Assembly: GCF_001940455.1 (NCBI RefSeq)
Contig: NZ_MKQR01000016.1
Coordinates: 403,125-467,124, forward strand
DNA from: Actinokineospora bangkokensis
Lineage (GTDB): Bacteria > Actinomycetota > Actinomycetes > Mycobacteriales > Pseudonocardiaceae
DNA: 64,000 nucleotides
Reading direction: 5' to 3'
Under the pieces are notes generated by a model that saw only the letters and a list, made by a program, of their open reading frames with translations, did not search any database and had not been told where the DNA came from. The position numbers and the translations under genes are program-made. This document shows positions 7,949-16,542 of the stretch, in pieces. Every line of letters begins with the position of its first letter. Within the stretch, counting starts at the first letter, position 1.

Positions 7949-8767
7949 ATGGAGCTTTCCCGGGAGTTCGCCTGGCGGGGCAGGACGGTCGCGTGGGAGC
8001 GCGTCGGGACGGGGCCCGCGGTCGTGCTGTGCCACGGCACCCCCTGGTCGTCGTGGTTGTGGTCGCGCTTCGCCGAGGCGCTGGGCAGGGAGCACGCGGT
8101 GTACGTCTGGGACATGCCCGGCTACGGGAAGTCCTCCAAGGACCCCGATCACCCGGTGGACCTGGGCGTGCAGGGAGAGCTCTTCGCGGATCTCCTCCAG
8201 CACTGGGGACTCGACGCCCCGCACGTCATCGCCCATGACTACGGCGGCGCCGTGTCGCTGCGCGCGGCGTTGCTGCACGGTGCCGCCTACTCCTCGCTGG
8301 CCTTGGTGGACGTCGTCGCGCTCCGCCCCTGGGGTTCGGAGTTCTTCCGCCTGGTCGCCGCCAACGCCGAGGTGTTCGCCGCGCTCCCGCCCGCGGTGCA
8401 CCGGGGTGCGCTGGAGGCCTACATCGGCACCGCCAGCCACCGCGGCCTGCGCCCCGACGACTTGGCCGAGCTGACCGGCCCCTGGCTCACCGACGAGGGG
8501 CAGCAGGCCTTCTACCGGCAGATCGCCCAAGCCGACGAGCGCTTCACCGCCGACCTGGAGGACCACCTCCACGACCTGCGGATCCCGGTCCACATCATCT
8601 GGGGCGATCAGGACACCTGGATCCCCCCGGACCGCGCCCACCGCCTCGCCGGCGCCATCCCCGGCGCCACCGTGGAGGTCATCGGGGGCGCGGGCCACCT
8701 GATCCACCTGGACGCACCGGTGGAGTTGGCGACCGCTCTCACCCGCTGGCTGACCCGCAACACCTGA
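7949..8767 (+). CDS. Alpha/beta hydrolase, haloalkane-dehalogenase/epoxide-hydrolase-like
   Basis: A 272-residue alpha/beta-hydrolase. HGTPWSSWLW supplies the oxyanion loop. The nucleophile elbow is AHDYGG with Asp near residue 97, the second acid lies in WGDQDTWIP, and the general base His lies in GAGHLIHLDAP. The Asp nucleophile and Trp after HGTP recall haloalkane dehalogenases and related C-C or epoxide hydrolases. It lies 93 bases after the aldo/keto reductase on the same strand and 16 bases before an XRE regulator, so the three may be co-transcribed. Confidence 0.85.
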   Translation: MELSREFAWRGRTVAWERVGTGPAVVLCHGTPWSSWLWSRFAEALGREHAVYVWDMPGYGKSSKDPDHPVDLGVQGELFADLLQHWGLDAPHVIAHDYGGAVSLRAALLHGAAYSSLALVDVVALRPWGSEFFRLVAANAEVFAALPPAVHRGALEAYIGTASHRGLRPDDLAELTGPWLTDEGQQAFYRQIAQADERFTADLEDHLHDLRIPVHIIWGDQDTWIPPDRAHRLAGAIPGATVEVIGGAGHLIHLDAPVELATALTRWLTRNT

Positions 8768-8783
8768 CCTCGGCGCGGGCGGG

Positions 8784-9644
8784 ATGGGGAAGGACGGATC
8801 TGTGGGGCGTGAGCGGTGGCCGGGTGAGTTGGGCGCGTTCCTCCGGGCCCGCAGGGAGTCGCTGGACCCCTCGGCGGTCGGTGTCGTCGTCGAGCGGGGG
8901 CGGCGGGTGGCGGGTCTTCGGCGGAGCGAGGTCGCCGCACGGGCGGCGATCAGCCTGGACTACTACACGCGGATCGAGCAGGGTCGGATCGCCGTGTCGG
9001 AGCCGGTCCTGGAGGCCGTGGCCAAGGCACTGCGCCTCACCGACGGGGAACGGCACTACGCGGCGACACTCGCGGGCCACAGCGGTCCGCGTGCGCCGGG
9101 GCGCGTGCCGCCGGTGGCGTCGGCTGCGCTCGTGCGGCTGCTCGACGACCTGGGCCTGTTCCCCGCGGTGGTCCTCGGCCCCGGCACCGAGGTCATTGCC
9201 TGGAACGCCCAGGCCGCTGCGCTGTTCACCGACTTCGGCGCCCTGCCGCCGCACGAGCGGTCCCTCGTGCGGCTGGTGTTCCTCGACCCCGACATCCGCG
9301 CGCGGCACCTCGACTGGCCGCAGGCGGCACGGCAGCAGGTCGCCGCCCTGCGCTACGACAGCGCCTGCCGGCCCGATGACCCCGCGCTGCTCGCCACCAT
9401 CGCGGAGCTGCGTGAGCGCGACGTCGACTTCCGCCGCTGGTGGGACGAACACCGCGTCGAGGGTCGCCCTGGCGGACCCACCGGATACCGCCACGACCAC
9501 GCGGGCGAGCTGTGGCTCGACCGGGACGTCCTGGTGCGCCCCGACGACCCGACCCAGAAGTTGCTGACCTTGACCGCCCCTCCCGGCAGCCCGTCCGCGG
9601 CCGGGCTCCGCCGTCTCCAGCGGGTTTCCGCTGAGGGGGGATGA
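8784..9644 (+). CDS. XRE-family regulator with MmyB-like ligand-binding domain
   Basis: A 286-residue protein. The N-terminal helix-turn-helix (LGAFLRARRESLDP..., then VAGLRRSEVAARAAISLDYYTRIEQG) is typical of the actinomycete XRE group. Its C-terminal half is the MLTR/MmyB-like PAS-type sensor domain, recognisable by GPGTEVIAWNAQAAALF, the region LVRLVFLDP and the terminal LWLDRDVLV...TLTAPPGS. Such regulators often control an adjacent oxidoreductase; here a quinone oxidoreductase follows 55 bases downstream. The ATG at 8784 lacks a strong ribosome binding site, so a nearby GTG is possible. Confidence 0.9.
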   Translation: MGKDGSVGRERWPGELGAFLRARRESLDPSAVGVVVERGRRVAGLRRSEVAARAAISLDYYTRIEQGRIAVSEPVLEAVAKALRLTDGERHYAATLAGHSGPRAPGRVPPVASAALVRLLDDLGLFPAVVLGPGTEVIAWNAQAAALFTDFGALPPHERSLVRLVFLDPDIRARHLDWPQAARQQVAALRYDSACRPDDPALLATIAELRERDVDFRRWWDEHRVEGRPGGPTGYRHDHAGELWLDRDVLVRPDDPTQKLLTLTAPPGSPSAAGLRRLQRVSAEGG

Positions 9645-9699
9645 TTCTCTCCCCCTCTCGACCGGAATGGTCGCTCGGCGCCACCGGGTTGTGCAGGGC

Positions 9700-10644
9700 G
9701 TGAAAGCGATCGGATTGCATGAATTCGGCGGGCCGGACGTCCTGCGGGTCCTGGAACTCCCCGAGCCCCGAGCAGGCCGCGGCGAGGTGCGCATCCGGGT
9801 GCACGCGGCCGCGGTCAACGCCACCGATGCGTTGCTGCGCATCGGCGGCCACGCGGTGCGCATGCCGGGGGTGGAACCGCCGTTCATCCCCGGCATGGAC
9901 GCCGCGGGCGTCATCGACGACCTCGGCCCGGACGTCGCGCCCCGGCTCAGCGCGGGGCAGGAGGTCATCGCGATCGTGCCGTTCACCGGGCGCCACGGCG
10001 GCGCGTACGCCGAACAGGTCGTGGTGCCTGCGGCGAGCGTCGTGGCCGCACCCAGCGGGATCCCGCTCACCGCGGCGTCCACGGTTCCGATGAACGCGCT
10101 GACCGCGCGGCTGGCCTTGGACACGCTCGCACTGCCCCGAGGCGCCCACCTCGCCATCACCGGGGCCGCGGGCGCTGTCGGCGGTTACGCGGTGCAGCTC
10201 GCGCGGGCGGACGGGCTCACCGTCCTCGCGGACGCCGCACCGCACGACCGGGACTTCGTGGCCGGTCTCGGCGCCCACCACGTCGTCGAGCGCGGCCCGG
10301 GTGTCGCCGCGCGACTGCGGGACCTCGCGCCTGAGGGCGTCCCGGGCCTCATCGACGGTTCGGTGCAGACCAGCGAACTGCTGCCCGCCCTCGCTGACGG
10401 CGGGACGCTGGTCGAACTCCGCGGCTGGGGCGGCCCGGCCGAGCGCGGCATCCGGGTGCGCCCGATCATGACCTCTGATGTCTGGACCGACACCGGCGCC
10501 CTCGACACCCTCGCCCGCCAGGTCGAAGCCGGGGTGCTGACCCCGCGCGTCCACGCCGTGCTCCGACCGGAACAGGCCGCGCACGCCCACCGCCTCCTCG
10601 CCGCGGGCGGGTTGCGCGGACGCGTGGTCCTGGACTTCTCCTGA
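9700..10644 (+). CDS. NADPH:quinone oxidoreductase-like MDR dehydrogenase
   Basis: A 314-residue zinc-free medium-chain dehydrogenase. The GroES-like N-terminal half includes HEFGGPDVLRVLELPEP and GMDAAGVI. The Rossmann half has the cofactor loop ITGAAGAVGGYAVQLA. No structural or catalytic zinc ligands are visible. GTG 9700 gives the family-typical beginning KAIGLHEFGG; ATG 9667 would add 11 residues. It probably reduces quinones or enones with NADPH. The preceding XRE gene is the obvious regulator. Confidence 0.87.
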   Translation: MKAIGLHEFGGPDVLRVLELPEPRAGRGEVRIRVHAAAVNATDALLRIGGHAVRMPGVEPPFIPGMDAAGVIDDLGPDVAPRLSAGQEVIAIVPFTGRHGGAYAEQVVVPAASVVAAPSGIPLTAASTVPMNALTARLALDTLALPRGAHLAITGAAGAVGGYAVQLARADGLTVLADAAPHDRDFVAGLGAHHVVERGPGVAARLRDLAPEGVPGLIDGSVQTSELLPALADGGTLVELRGWGGPAERGIRVRPIMTSDVWTDTGALDTLARQVEAGVLTPRVHAVLRPEQAAHAHRLLAAGGLRGRVVLDFS

Positions 10645-10709
10645 CGCACGACGGGTGCTCGGCCGGGGCGACTGCGCCGAGGCAGGGGCTCCGAGCGCCC
10701 TGCTCGCCG

Positions 10710-11063
10710 TCAGTCCTCGTCCAGCTCCAGGAGTGCCTCGGCGGCGGTGGAGTTGCCCTGGTCGGCCAGCGCGCGCAGCTCGTCGAGGTCCTCGCGCTCC
10801 ACCGCCGCCTCCACGACCAGGTCCGCGGCGTCCCGGTTGCCCTGCGCGGCCAACCGGCGCAGCTCGTCCACCTCACCCAACTCCGCGGCGAGCGCCACGA
10901 GCTGATCGGTCGCCGTGGGATGCCCCCGGTCGGCGAAGCGACGCACCTCGGCGAGGTCCTGCCGTTCAGCGGCCAACTCGACCCACTCGTCCACGGCGTC
11001 GCTGTCGCCCTGCTCCGCCCGCGCCCGCAACTCCGACCCCTCGTCCGGATCAGCCACTGACAT
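10710..11063 (-). CDS. Small protein made of 28-residue tandem repeats
   Basis: A 117-residue acidic protein built almost entirely from four tandem copies of a 28-residue unit: E-[LV]-R-x-x-A-x-x-G, then A-x-[DE]-x-[LVW]-V, then E-L-A-A-E-x-x-[DE]-[LV]. Units start at about residues 10, 38, 66 and 94, the last being truncated. The helical pattern resembles Sel1 or HEAT-like solenoids but I cannot assign a family. The ATG at 11063 is preceded by GGGACGGGAG. There is no signal peptide or membrane segment, so it is probably a cytosolic interaction scaffold. It is divergent from the FAD monooxygenase with 247 bases between. Confidence 0.75.
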   Translation of the reverse strand: MSVADPDEGSELRARAEQGDSDAVDEWVELAAERQDLAEVRRFADRGHPTATDQLVALAAELGEVDELRRLAAQGNRDAADLVVEAAVEREDLDELRALADQGNSTAAEALLELDED

Positions 11064-11310
11064 CTCCCGTCCCCAGCAGGTCACTCCGCCACCGAGCCTA
11101 GCGACGTCCCGGTGCCTGGCGCTGGAAGCGGGCAACGCCGGAGCAGTCGAGTCCGGGGTGGTCACACCTTCGACTATCTCTGTTGGACACAGGACAACCA
11201 CCCACCTGCGCGATGGGTCGGACATTTCAGACGGCGCAATCCCCCTGCTGCAACAAATCGTCGTTCGGGGGTGTGGTGGGTTGTACGATCCGGGCCGACG
11301 ACGAGGGGGC

Positions 11311-12519
11311 ATGGTGAGCGGTACCAGGGTTTTGGTGACAGGGGCGAGCATCGCCGGGCCGGCGTTGGCGCATTGGTTGCGCAGGCGGGGGGCCGAAGTG
11401 ACGGTGGTGGAGCGGGCTCCTGGGTTGCGGCCCGGGGGGCAGGCCGTGGACGCGCGCGGGGTGGCGAAGGAGGCCATCAAGCGCATGGGGTTGGACGAGG
11501 CGGTGCGGGCGGCGTGCACCGATACCGCTGGGGCGCACTCCGTGGACGCCGACGGGCGGGTGTTGGAGACCTACCGGGCCGATGACGACGGTGGGGACGG
11601 GTTCATCGCGGACATCGAGATCCTGCGGGGGGACCTGTCGCGGGTGCTCTACGACGACACCCGGGACGGGGTCGAGTACGTGTTCGGTGACCGGGTCGTC
11701 GAGGTCGCGCAGGACGCGGACGGGGTGGACGTGGGGTTCGCGGGGGGTGGGCGGCGGCGGTTCGACCTGGTGGTCGGGGCGGACGGGTTGCACTCGGCGT
11801 TGCGGGGGATGGTGTTCGGGCCGCACGAGCGGTTCGTGCGGCACCTGGGGCACGTGCTGGCCTTCTACAGCGTGCCCAACGAGTTCGGGCTGGACCGGTG
11901 GCTGCTGGAGCACCAGGACCAGGCGTCCGGGCGGTCGGCGCTGCTGCGGCCCATCCAGGACGCCACCCGGGCGATGGCGATGTTCTCCTTCACCTCCGAC
12001 GACTTCGACGTGGACCACCGCGACGTCGACGGGCAGAAGGCGTTGCTGCGGGAGCGGGTGGCCGGGCTGGGGTGGCTGACCGAGGACATCCTCGCGCACC
12101 TGGACGACACCCCGGACTTCTACCTCGACCAGGTCGCCCAGGTGGTGATGGACCGGTGGTCGACCGGGCGGGTGGGGTTGATCGGGGACGCGGCGTTCAG
12201 CTCGTCGCCGCTGTCCGGGCAGGGCACGGGGTTGGCGCTGGTCGGGGCGTACCTGCTGGCCGGTGAGCTGGCGGGCGCCGGGTGGGACCCCGAGGTCGGG
12301 TTCGCCCGCTACGAGGCGCTGATGCGCCCGTTCGTCGAGGCCAACCAGGAGATCGGCAGGCTCAACGCCCGCAGCCGCGCCATCCCCGGCCCCGACGCCG
12401 AGCCCGCCCCCGACTTCGAGGGCGAGTGGTTCGTGGAGCTGATCGGGCGCGTCCTCCACGGCGTCGAGCTGCCCGACTACGCGGACCTGCCGGACGCGGG
12501 TGTCCCGGCCAGGTCGTAG
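11311..12519 (+). CDS. FAD-dependent aromatic monooxygenase (TetX/Rox-like)
   Basis: A 402-residue single-component flavoprotein monooxygenase of the p-hydroxybenzoate-hydroxylase fold. The FAD-binding motif is degenerate, GASIAGPALAHWLRRRG near the N-terminus. The ERAPGLRPGGQAVDARG segment and the second FAD motif GLIGDAAFSSSPLSGQGTG are clear. Close families inactivate tetracyclines or rifamycins, or hydroxylate polyketides with NADPH and O2. The ATG is preceded by GAGGGGG. Its stop lies only seven bases from that of a convergent P450 gene, leaving no room for an ordinary terminator. The substrate is unknown. Confidence 0.88.
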   Translation: MVSGTRVLVTGASIAGPALAHWLRRRGAEVTVVERAPGLRPGGQAVDARGVAKEAIKRMGLDEAVRAACTDTAGAHSVDADGRVLETYRADDDGGDGFIADIEILRGDLSRVLYDDTRDGVEYVFGDRVVEVAQDADGVDVGFAGGGRRRFDLVVGADGLHSALRGMVFGPHERFVRHLGHVLAFYSVPNEFGLDRWLLEHQDQASGRSALLRPIQDATRAMAMFSFTSDDFDVDHRDVDGQKALLRERVAGLGWLTEDILAHLDDTPDFYLDQVAQVVMDRWSTGRVGLIGDAAFSSSPLSGQGTGLALVGAYLLAGELAGAGWDPEVGFARYEALMRPFVEANQEIGRLNARSRAIPGPDAEPAPDFEGEWFVELIGRVLHGVELPDYADLPDAGVPARS

Positions 12520-12526
12520 CGGCGGT

Positions 12527-13753
12527 TCAGCCCCAGGTGACCGGTAGTTCGCGGACGCCGTAGACGAGGGTGTTGTCCTTGTAGCGCACCGATTCGCGCG
12601 GGACGGCCAGGCGCAGGTCGGGGATGCGGCGGAACAGCCGGGTCAGGGATTCCTGCAGCTCGACCCTGGCCAGCTGCTGGCCGAGGCACTGGTGGGCGCC
12701 GAAGCCGAAGGCGATGTGGCGGCGCGGGGTCTCCCGGTCGAAGTCGAGCGCGTCGGCCGCGGCGAAGACCTGCTCGTCGCGGTTGGCCGAGCTGAGGGCG
12801 GCGACCAGCCACTCCCCCGCCTTGACCTCCCGGTCGCCCACCCTGGTGTCCTCGGTGGCGTGGCGCAGGACGCCGAACTGCACCACCGACAGGTAGCGCA
12901 GCAGTTCCTCGACCGCGCGCTCGGCGTCGGCGAGCACGACCTCGCGGCCGCCGGGGTGGTCGAGCAGGGCCAGGGTGCTCAGCGCGATCATGTTCGCGGT
13001 CGTCTCGTGCCCGGCGACCAGCAGGCTCAGGCCGAGCATGACCAGCTCGGGCATGGTCAGCTCGTCGCCGGTGGCCGCGCCGCGGGCGATGAGCCTGCTG
13101 ATCAGGTCGTCCTGCGGGTGCTCCCGCTTGCCCGCGAACAGGGCGGCGAGGTAGCCCGACAGCTCGCCGAAGGCCGCCTGGCCCTGCTCGGCGGTGGTGT
13201 CGGTGCTGACCAGGACCGTGCTCTGCCGCTGGAAGCGCTCGCGGTCGGCGTAGGGGACGCCCAGCAGCTCGCAGATGACCAGCGACGGGATGGGCAGCGC
13301 GAAGCCCTCGACCAGGTCGACCGGGCCCGGCGTGGCCAGCAGCGCGTCGAGGTGCTCCTCGACCAGCCGCTGGACGTAACCGCGCATCGCCTCCACCCGG
13401 CGCACGGTGAACTCCGCGACGACCATCCGGCGCAGCCGGGCGTGGTCGTCGCCGTCGAGCTGGATGATCGACCCGGGCGGGACCGGCGCGTCGAGGTCGC
13501 TCTGGTTGACGTGCGCGGAGTTGGCCCCGCGCGAGCTCATCGCCCGGTCGGCCAGCACGGCGCGGACGTCGCCGAACCGGGTGACCAGCCAGGCGTCCAT
13601 GCCGCCCGGGCAGCGCACCCGCGCCAGCGGCTCGTCGGCGCGCAGCGCGGTGTAGGCGGCGGGCGGGTCGAACGGGCACCCGTCCGGCCGGGCCACCGGC
13701 AGCTCGGGCACCTCGGTCTCGGCCACCTCGGTCTCGGCCGCCACGGCCACCAC
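12527..13753 (-). CDS. Cytochrome P450 (CYP105/107-like)
   Basis: A 408-residue soluble actinomycete-type P450. The I-helix reads AGHETTANM, the K-helix EELLRYL supplies the ExxR motif, and the haem-binding loop FGFGAHQCLG places the axial Cys at residue 356. The start is GTG 13753, with GAGGACGGGG just upstream. The N-terminus carries a 15-bp tandem duplication giving ETEVAETEV. Electron donors (ferredoxin, reductase) are not adjacent. It is convergent with the FAD monooxygenase; both could act on the same xenobiotic or metabolite, but their opposite orientation gives no proof. Confidence 0.93.
   Translation of the reverse strand: MVAVAAETEVAETEVPELPVARPDGCPFDPPAAYTALRADEPLARVRCPGGMDAWLVTRFGDVRAVLADRAMSSRGANSAHVNQSDLDAPVPPGSIIQLDGDDHARLRRMVVAEFTVRRVEAMRGYVQRLVEEHLDALLATPGPVDLVEGFALPIPSLVICELLGVPYADRERFQRQSTVLVSTDTTAEQGQAAFGELSGYLAALFAGKREHPQDDLISRLIARGAATGDELTMPELVMLGLSLLVAGHETTANMIALSTLALLDHPGGREVVLADAERAVEELLRYLSVVQFGVLRHATEDTRVGDREVKAGEWLVAALSSANRDEQVFAAADALDFDRETPRRHIAFGFGAHQCLGQQLARVELQESLTRLFRRIPDLRLAVPRESVRYKDNTLVYGVRELPVTWG
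13709..13738. repeat. Perfect 15-bp tandem duplication in the P450 5' region
   Basis: CACCTCGGTCTCGGC occurs twice in direct succession. Because the unit is a multiple of three, the P450 frame is preserved and only lengthens the disordered N-terminal leader by five residues. Confidence 0.85.
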
Positions 13754-13862
13754 CCCGTCCTCGTCGGATTCGATCTTCCTTCCTACCGGAACCGGTGGCC
13801 GCTCCGACAGCTGCGAACGAGGGGTGTGCGCGGGCCCCCGGGTGACGGGTGGGCGCGCGGGG

Positions 13863-15353
13863 TCAGCGCAGGGCGACCAGGGTCGGGCCGCGCTGCTCCA
13901 GGACGATCGGGCCCGTGGTCGACATGGTGATCGGGCCCCGGTAGCCGCCCCGGTCGACGGGGATCAGGCCCGCGTCGGCGCCGGTGACCGGGTCCTTGAC
14001 GGCCAGGCCCGCCTCGACGGGCAGCAGCAGCTTGCCCGCGAACACCACGCCGGACCCGGAGGTCGACGGCACCAGCCAGGTCGGCCGGAGGTCGGACTTG
14101 GCCAGGGCGACGGTCCGGGAGCCGGTGAACCAGTAGACCGCGTCCTGCCCGGTCGTGGTGGCCGCGGTGGCGCCCGGGGGGTCGGTGTTGGCGAGGTCCT
14201 GCTCGGGGATGTCGACCGGGGTGTCGGGCAGGGCGACGCCCGCCGCGGTGTAGGTGCGGACGCGGGGCGGGTCGGCGAGGGCGACCGCGGTGGTGGTGTC
14301 GGTGACGGCGATGACCCGGCCGCGGGCGCCGAGCAGCGTCGAGGAGGTGATCTCGACGTCGTCGTTGTCCTTGCCGGAGGGGGTCTGGGTCTTGTAGACG
14401 GTGAGGCGGTCGGCGCCGTTGTCCTCGGGGCAGCGCTCGATGACGGCGATGCGGTCGGCGGTGACGGCGACGGAGCCGAAGAAGCAGTCCTTGCGCAGGT
14501 TCGGGCGGGGCTGGACCGGGGTGGGGCGGGTGCCGTACTGGGAGGTCATCACCAGGTCGGAGCGCCAGCTGGTGATGAGGCGGCGGCCGGTGGTGGTGAC
14601 GGTGGTGCCGTCGGAGAGCAGGCGGGTGCCGTACTCGGCGTCGGAGTTGCGGGTGGCCTCGACGTCGCCGGAGCCGCCGTCGATGGCCGAGACCTCGCTG
14701 CAGTTGCCGTCGGCGTAGGGGCCGTCCTCGGGCAGGTCGCCGCCCTTGGTGCCGTAGAGGGCCAGGACGGTGCCGCTGTCGGTGCGCTGCGGGGGGACGG
14801 TGTCGAACGGGGCGACCGTGCACAGCTGGAGGTCGCGCTGGTAGCGCCAGACGACCTCGCCGGTGAGCGGGTCCAGGCCGCTGACGGTGCCGCCGTTCCC
14901 GGTGGCGACCACGGGGCCCGCCACGACGGGCACCGGGGTGGAGGGGCTGTCGGCGCGCCAGGTCTCGGCCAGCGACGGGGGGAACTCCAGCGGCGGCACC
15001 TGCGCCGCCAGGGTGGTGGTCGCGGGCTGGCGGGTGGTGGCGGCGATCTCGCTGGTCTGCCAGCGCACGACGGGGGCGACCAGCACGACGGCCAGCAGCA
15101 CCCCGGCCACGGCCCAGTCGCGGCGGCGGGTGAAGCGGGTGCGCGACCCGCGCGGCGCCGAAGTGTGGTCAGGGCCACCCGCGGCCCCGGCGGGCGCGCG
15201 TCCCGGACCAGCCGGGACGGCCTCGCCCGCACCGCTGCCGCGATCTTGCCCGGCCGCACCGCCGACCGCGTCGTCGCCCACCGCGTCTCCCTCGTCCACC
15301 CAGGTCAGCACCGCTTCGCCGGTCACCGTGGCACACCGGCCCCGGTACCTCAA
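13863..15353 (-). CDS. Membrane-anchored PQQ-like beta-propeller protein
   Basis: A 496-residue protein with a ~90-residue cytosolic Gly/Pro/Ala-rich region, one transmembrane segment (WAVAGVLLAVVLVAPVV, about 100-117), then an extracytoplasmic region. The latter has PQQ-propeller-like blades such as GTVSGLDPLTGEVVWRYQ and a last blade with LAVKDPVTGADAGLIPVDRGGYRG. Paired cysteines in the exterior domain (CTVAP...NCSE, DCFF...ERCPED) suggest disulfides. No catalytic motif is visible; a scaffold or sensor role is inference. The start is TTG 15353, chosen because RYRGRCATVTGEAVLTW looks coded; a GTG nine codons on is possible. It is divergent from a TetR gene. Confidence 0.75.
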   Translation of the reverse strand: MRYRGRCATVTGEAVLTWVDEGDAVGDDAVGGAAGQDRGSGAGEAVPAGPGRAPAGAAGGPDHTSAPRGSRTRFTRRRDWAVAGVLLAVVLVAPVVRWQTSEIAATTRQPATTTLAAQVPPLEFPPSLAETWRADSPSTPVPVVAGPVVATGNGGTVSGLDPLTGEVVWRYQRDLQLCTVAPFDTVPPQRTDSGTVLALYGTKGGDLPEDGPYADGNCSEVSAIDGGSGDVEATRNSDAEYGTRLLSDGTTVTTTGRRLITSWRSDLVMTSQYGTRPTPVQPRPNLRKDCFFGSVAVTADRIAVIERCPEDNGADRLTVYKTQTPSGKDNDDVEITSSTLLGARGRVIAVTDTTTAVALADPPRVRTYTAAGVALPDTPVDIPEQDLANTDPPGATAATTTGQDAVYWFTGSRTVALAKSDLRPTWLVPSTSGSGVVFAGKLLLPVEAGLAVKDPVTGADAGLIPVDRGGYRGPITMSTTGPIVLEQRGPTLVALR

Positions 15354-15542
15354 CGGCGACCCACGCTAGCGCGGGGAATGTGTCATCCCCGTTCGGATCG
15401 GGGTGGCCGGGATTGCGCGCGGCGCACACCCGCGCGGCCCGTGGACCATGGAAGTGGCCGGACCGTACACCATACAGGGGGTACCACACCACCGATGTCC
15501 CTCGAATGGAGGTAGCCTCCCCCTCGAGTCCCAGGAGGTTCG

Positions 15543-16160
15543 GTGAGTCCGGCAGCAGAGGCAGAGGCCCCGTGGGCCCGCCGCCCGAAGAGGGCGGACG
15601 GGCGACGAAACTACGACGCGATCCTCGACGCGGCCCGCGTCGCGTTCGCAGAGCGCGGGACGGGGGCCTCGCTCGAGGACATAGCCAAGTCCGCGGGGGT
15701 GGCCATCGGCACCCTGTACGGCCACTTCCCGACCAGGGAGACCCTGGTCGAGGCCACGATCCGCGAGCAGCTCGACCAACTCGACCAGGCCGCGGCGGCC
15801 CAGGCCGACGGCGACGGCGACCCGCTGGGGTCGCTCACCACCTGGATGCGCCTGGCCGTCGAGCACTGCAGCACCTACCGGGGCCTGGCGAGCTTCCTGG
15901 CGGGCAGCACCTACACCGCGGGCGCGCCGCTGCACCACACCAGCGTCACCGTGCACAAGGCGGCGGCCCCGCTGCTGGCCCGCGCCAAGCAGGCGGACCG
16001 CATCCGCGAGGACGTCACCGCCGAGGAGCTGTACGCGGTGATCACCGCCGCGGCGTGGGCACGGGAGAACTCGCCCGCGTCCACCGACCACAGCGTCCGG
16101 CTGATGGCGTTCATGGTCGCGGGCATGTCCCCCTCGGCGGAGGTCCCCGCCCGGGCGTGA
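15543..16160 (+). CDS. TetR-family regulator
   Basis: A 205-residue regulator. The N-terminal HTH spans about residues 20-70 with ILDAARVAFAERG and the motif VAIGTLYGHFPTRETLVEA. The C-terminal domain (GLASFLAGSTYTAGAPLHHTS) matches the SbtR-like group common in actinomycetes. The GTG is preceded by AGGAGG. The 189-bp gap to the divergent propeller protein contains AT-richer sequence around 15465-15500 that may hold the promoter, but I cannot define a clean operator. A strong hairpin terminator follows. Confidence 0.88.
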   Translation: MSPAAEAEAPWARRPKRADGRRNYDAILDAARVAFAERGTGASLEDIAKSAGVAIGTLYGHFPTRETLVEATIREQLDQLDQAAAAQADGDGDPLGSLTTWMRLAVEHCSTYRGLASFLAGSTYTAGAPLHHTSVTVHKAAAPLLARAKQADRIREDVTAEELYAVITAAAWARENSPASTDHSVRLMAFMVAGMSPSAEVPARA

Positions 16161-16177
16161 CGCGCACGAACCACGAC

Positions 16178-16210
16178 GACCCCCGGTGGCCCGCGCCACC
16201 GGGGGTCTTT
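16178..16210 (+). terminator. Intrinsic terminator after the TetR gene
   Basis: A 12-bp perfect stem, GACCCCCGGTGG with its complement, a six-base loop and TTT immediately after. The stem can extend further outward through CGACGA/TCGTCG. It lies 18 bases past the TetR stop. Confidence 0.85.
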
Positions 16211-16288
16211 CGTCGTCGTCCGGGGGCACCGGCCGGATCCGCAGGTCAGACGTGGTGCGCCGGCTCAACCGCGCCAGCGGTGGAGTCC

Positions 16289-16314
16289 TGGTCACACCCG
16301 GGGGCGTGTGACCA
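16289..16314. promoter_or_regulatory. Inverted repeat upstream of a small membrane-protein gene
   Basis: TGGTCACAC and its exact complement separated by eight bases. It lies about 58 bases before the start of the 51-codon gene at 16372. It could be an operator or a leader hairpin; the loop is G-rich. No T tract follows, so a terminator is less likely. Confidence 0.55.
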
Positions 16315-16371
16315 GCGGCGGGGGCGGGTAACTACTGGGCAGACCCGACCGGAGCCGGAGGTAACCGTCCT

Positions 16372-16527
16372 ATGTGGATCGCGCTGGCAACGCCCCTCGT
16401 CCTGATGCTCGGTGCGGTCGGCATGCAGCAGCTGGAACCGAAGGTGCTCCAGTCCGTGCCGCCCACCACCGACGACCCGCTCCAGCTGCCCGGCACCGCC
16501 GCCGTCGAGGACCTCGCCGTCCACTGA
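16372..16527 (+). CDS. 51-residue single-pass membrane protein
   Basis: A short open frame with a strong ribosome binding site, GGAGGTAA, eight bases before ATG. The product starts MWIALATPLVLMLGAVG, a hydrophobic segment long enough to cross the membrane. A short charged and Pro/Thr-rich tail follows, rich in Asp and Glu at the end (AAVEDLAVH). It has no cysteines and no clear cleavage site, so it is probably a membrane-anchored small protein with its tail outside. It lies between a TetR terminator and a MarR gene and has its own upstream inverted repeat. I do not recognise a family. Confidence 0.6.
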   Translation: MWIALATPLVLMLGAVGMQQLEPKVLQSVPPTTDDPLQLPGTAAVEDLAVH

Positions 16528-16542
16528 GGAAGAGCGCGCCGG

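Noticed and set aside
15440-15530. Operator between the propeller protein and the TetR gene
   Set aside because: Several GTAC/CCATGG elements are present, but I could not form a dyad better than chance.
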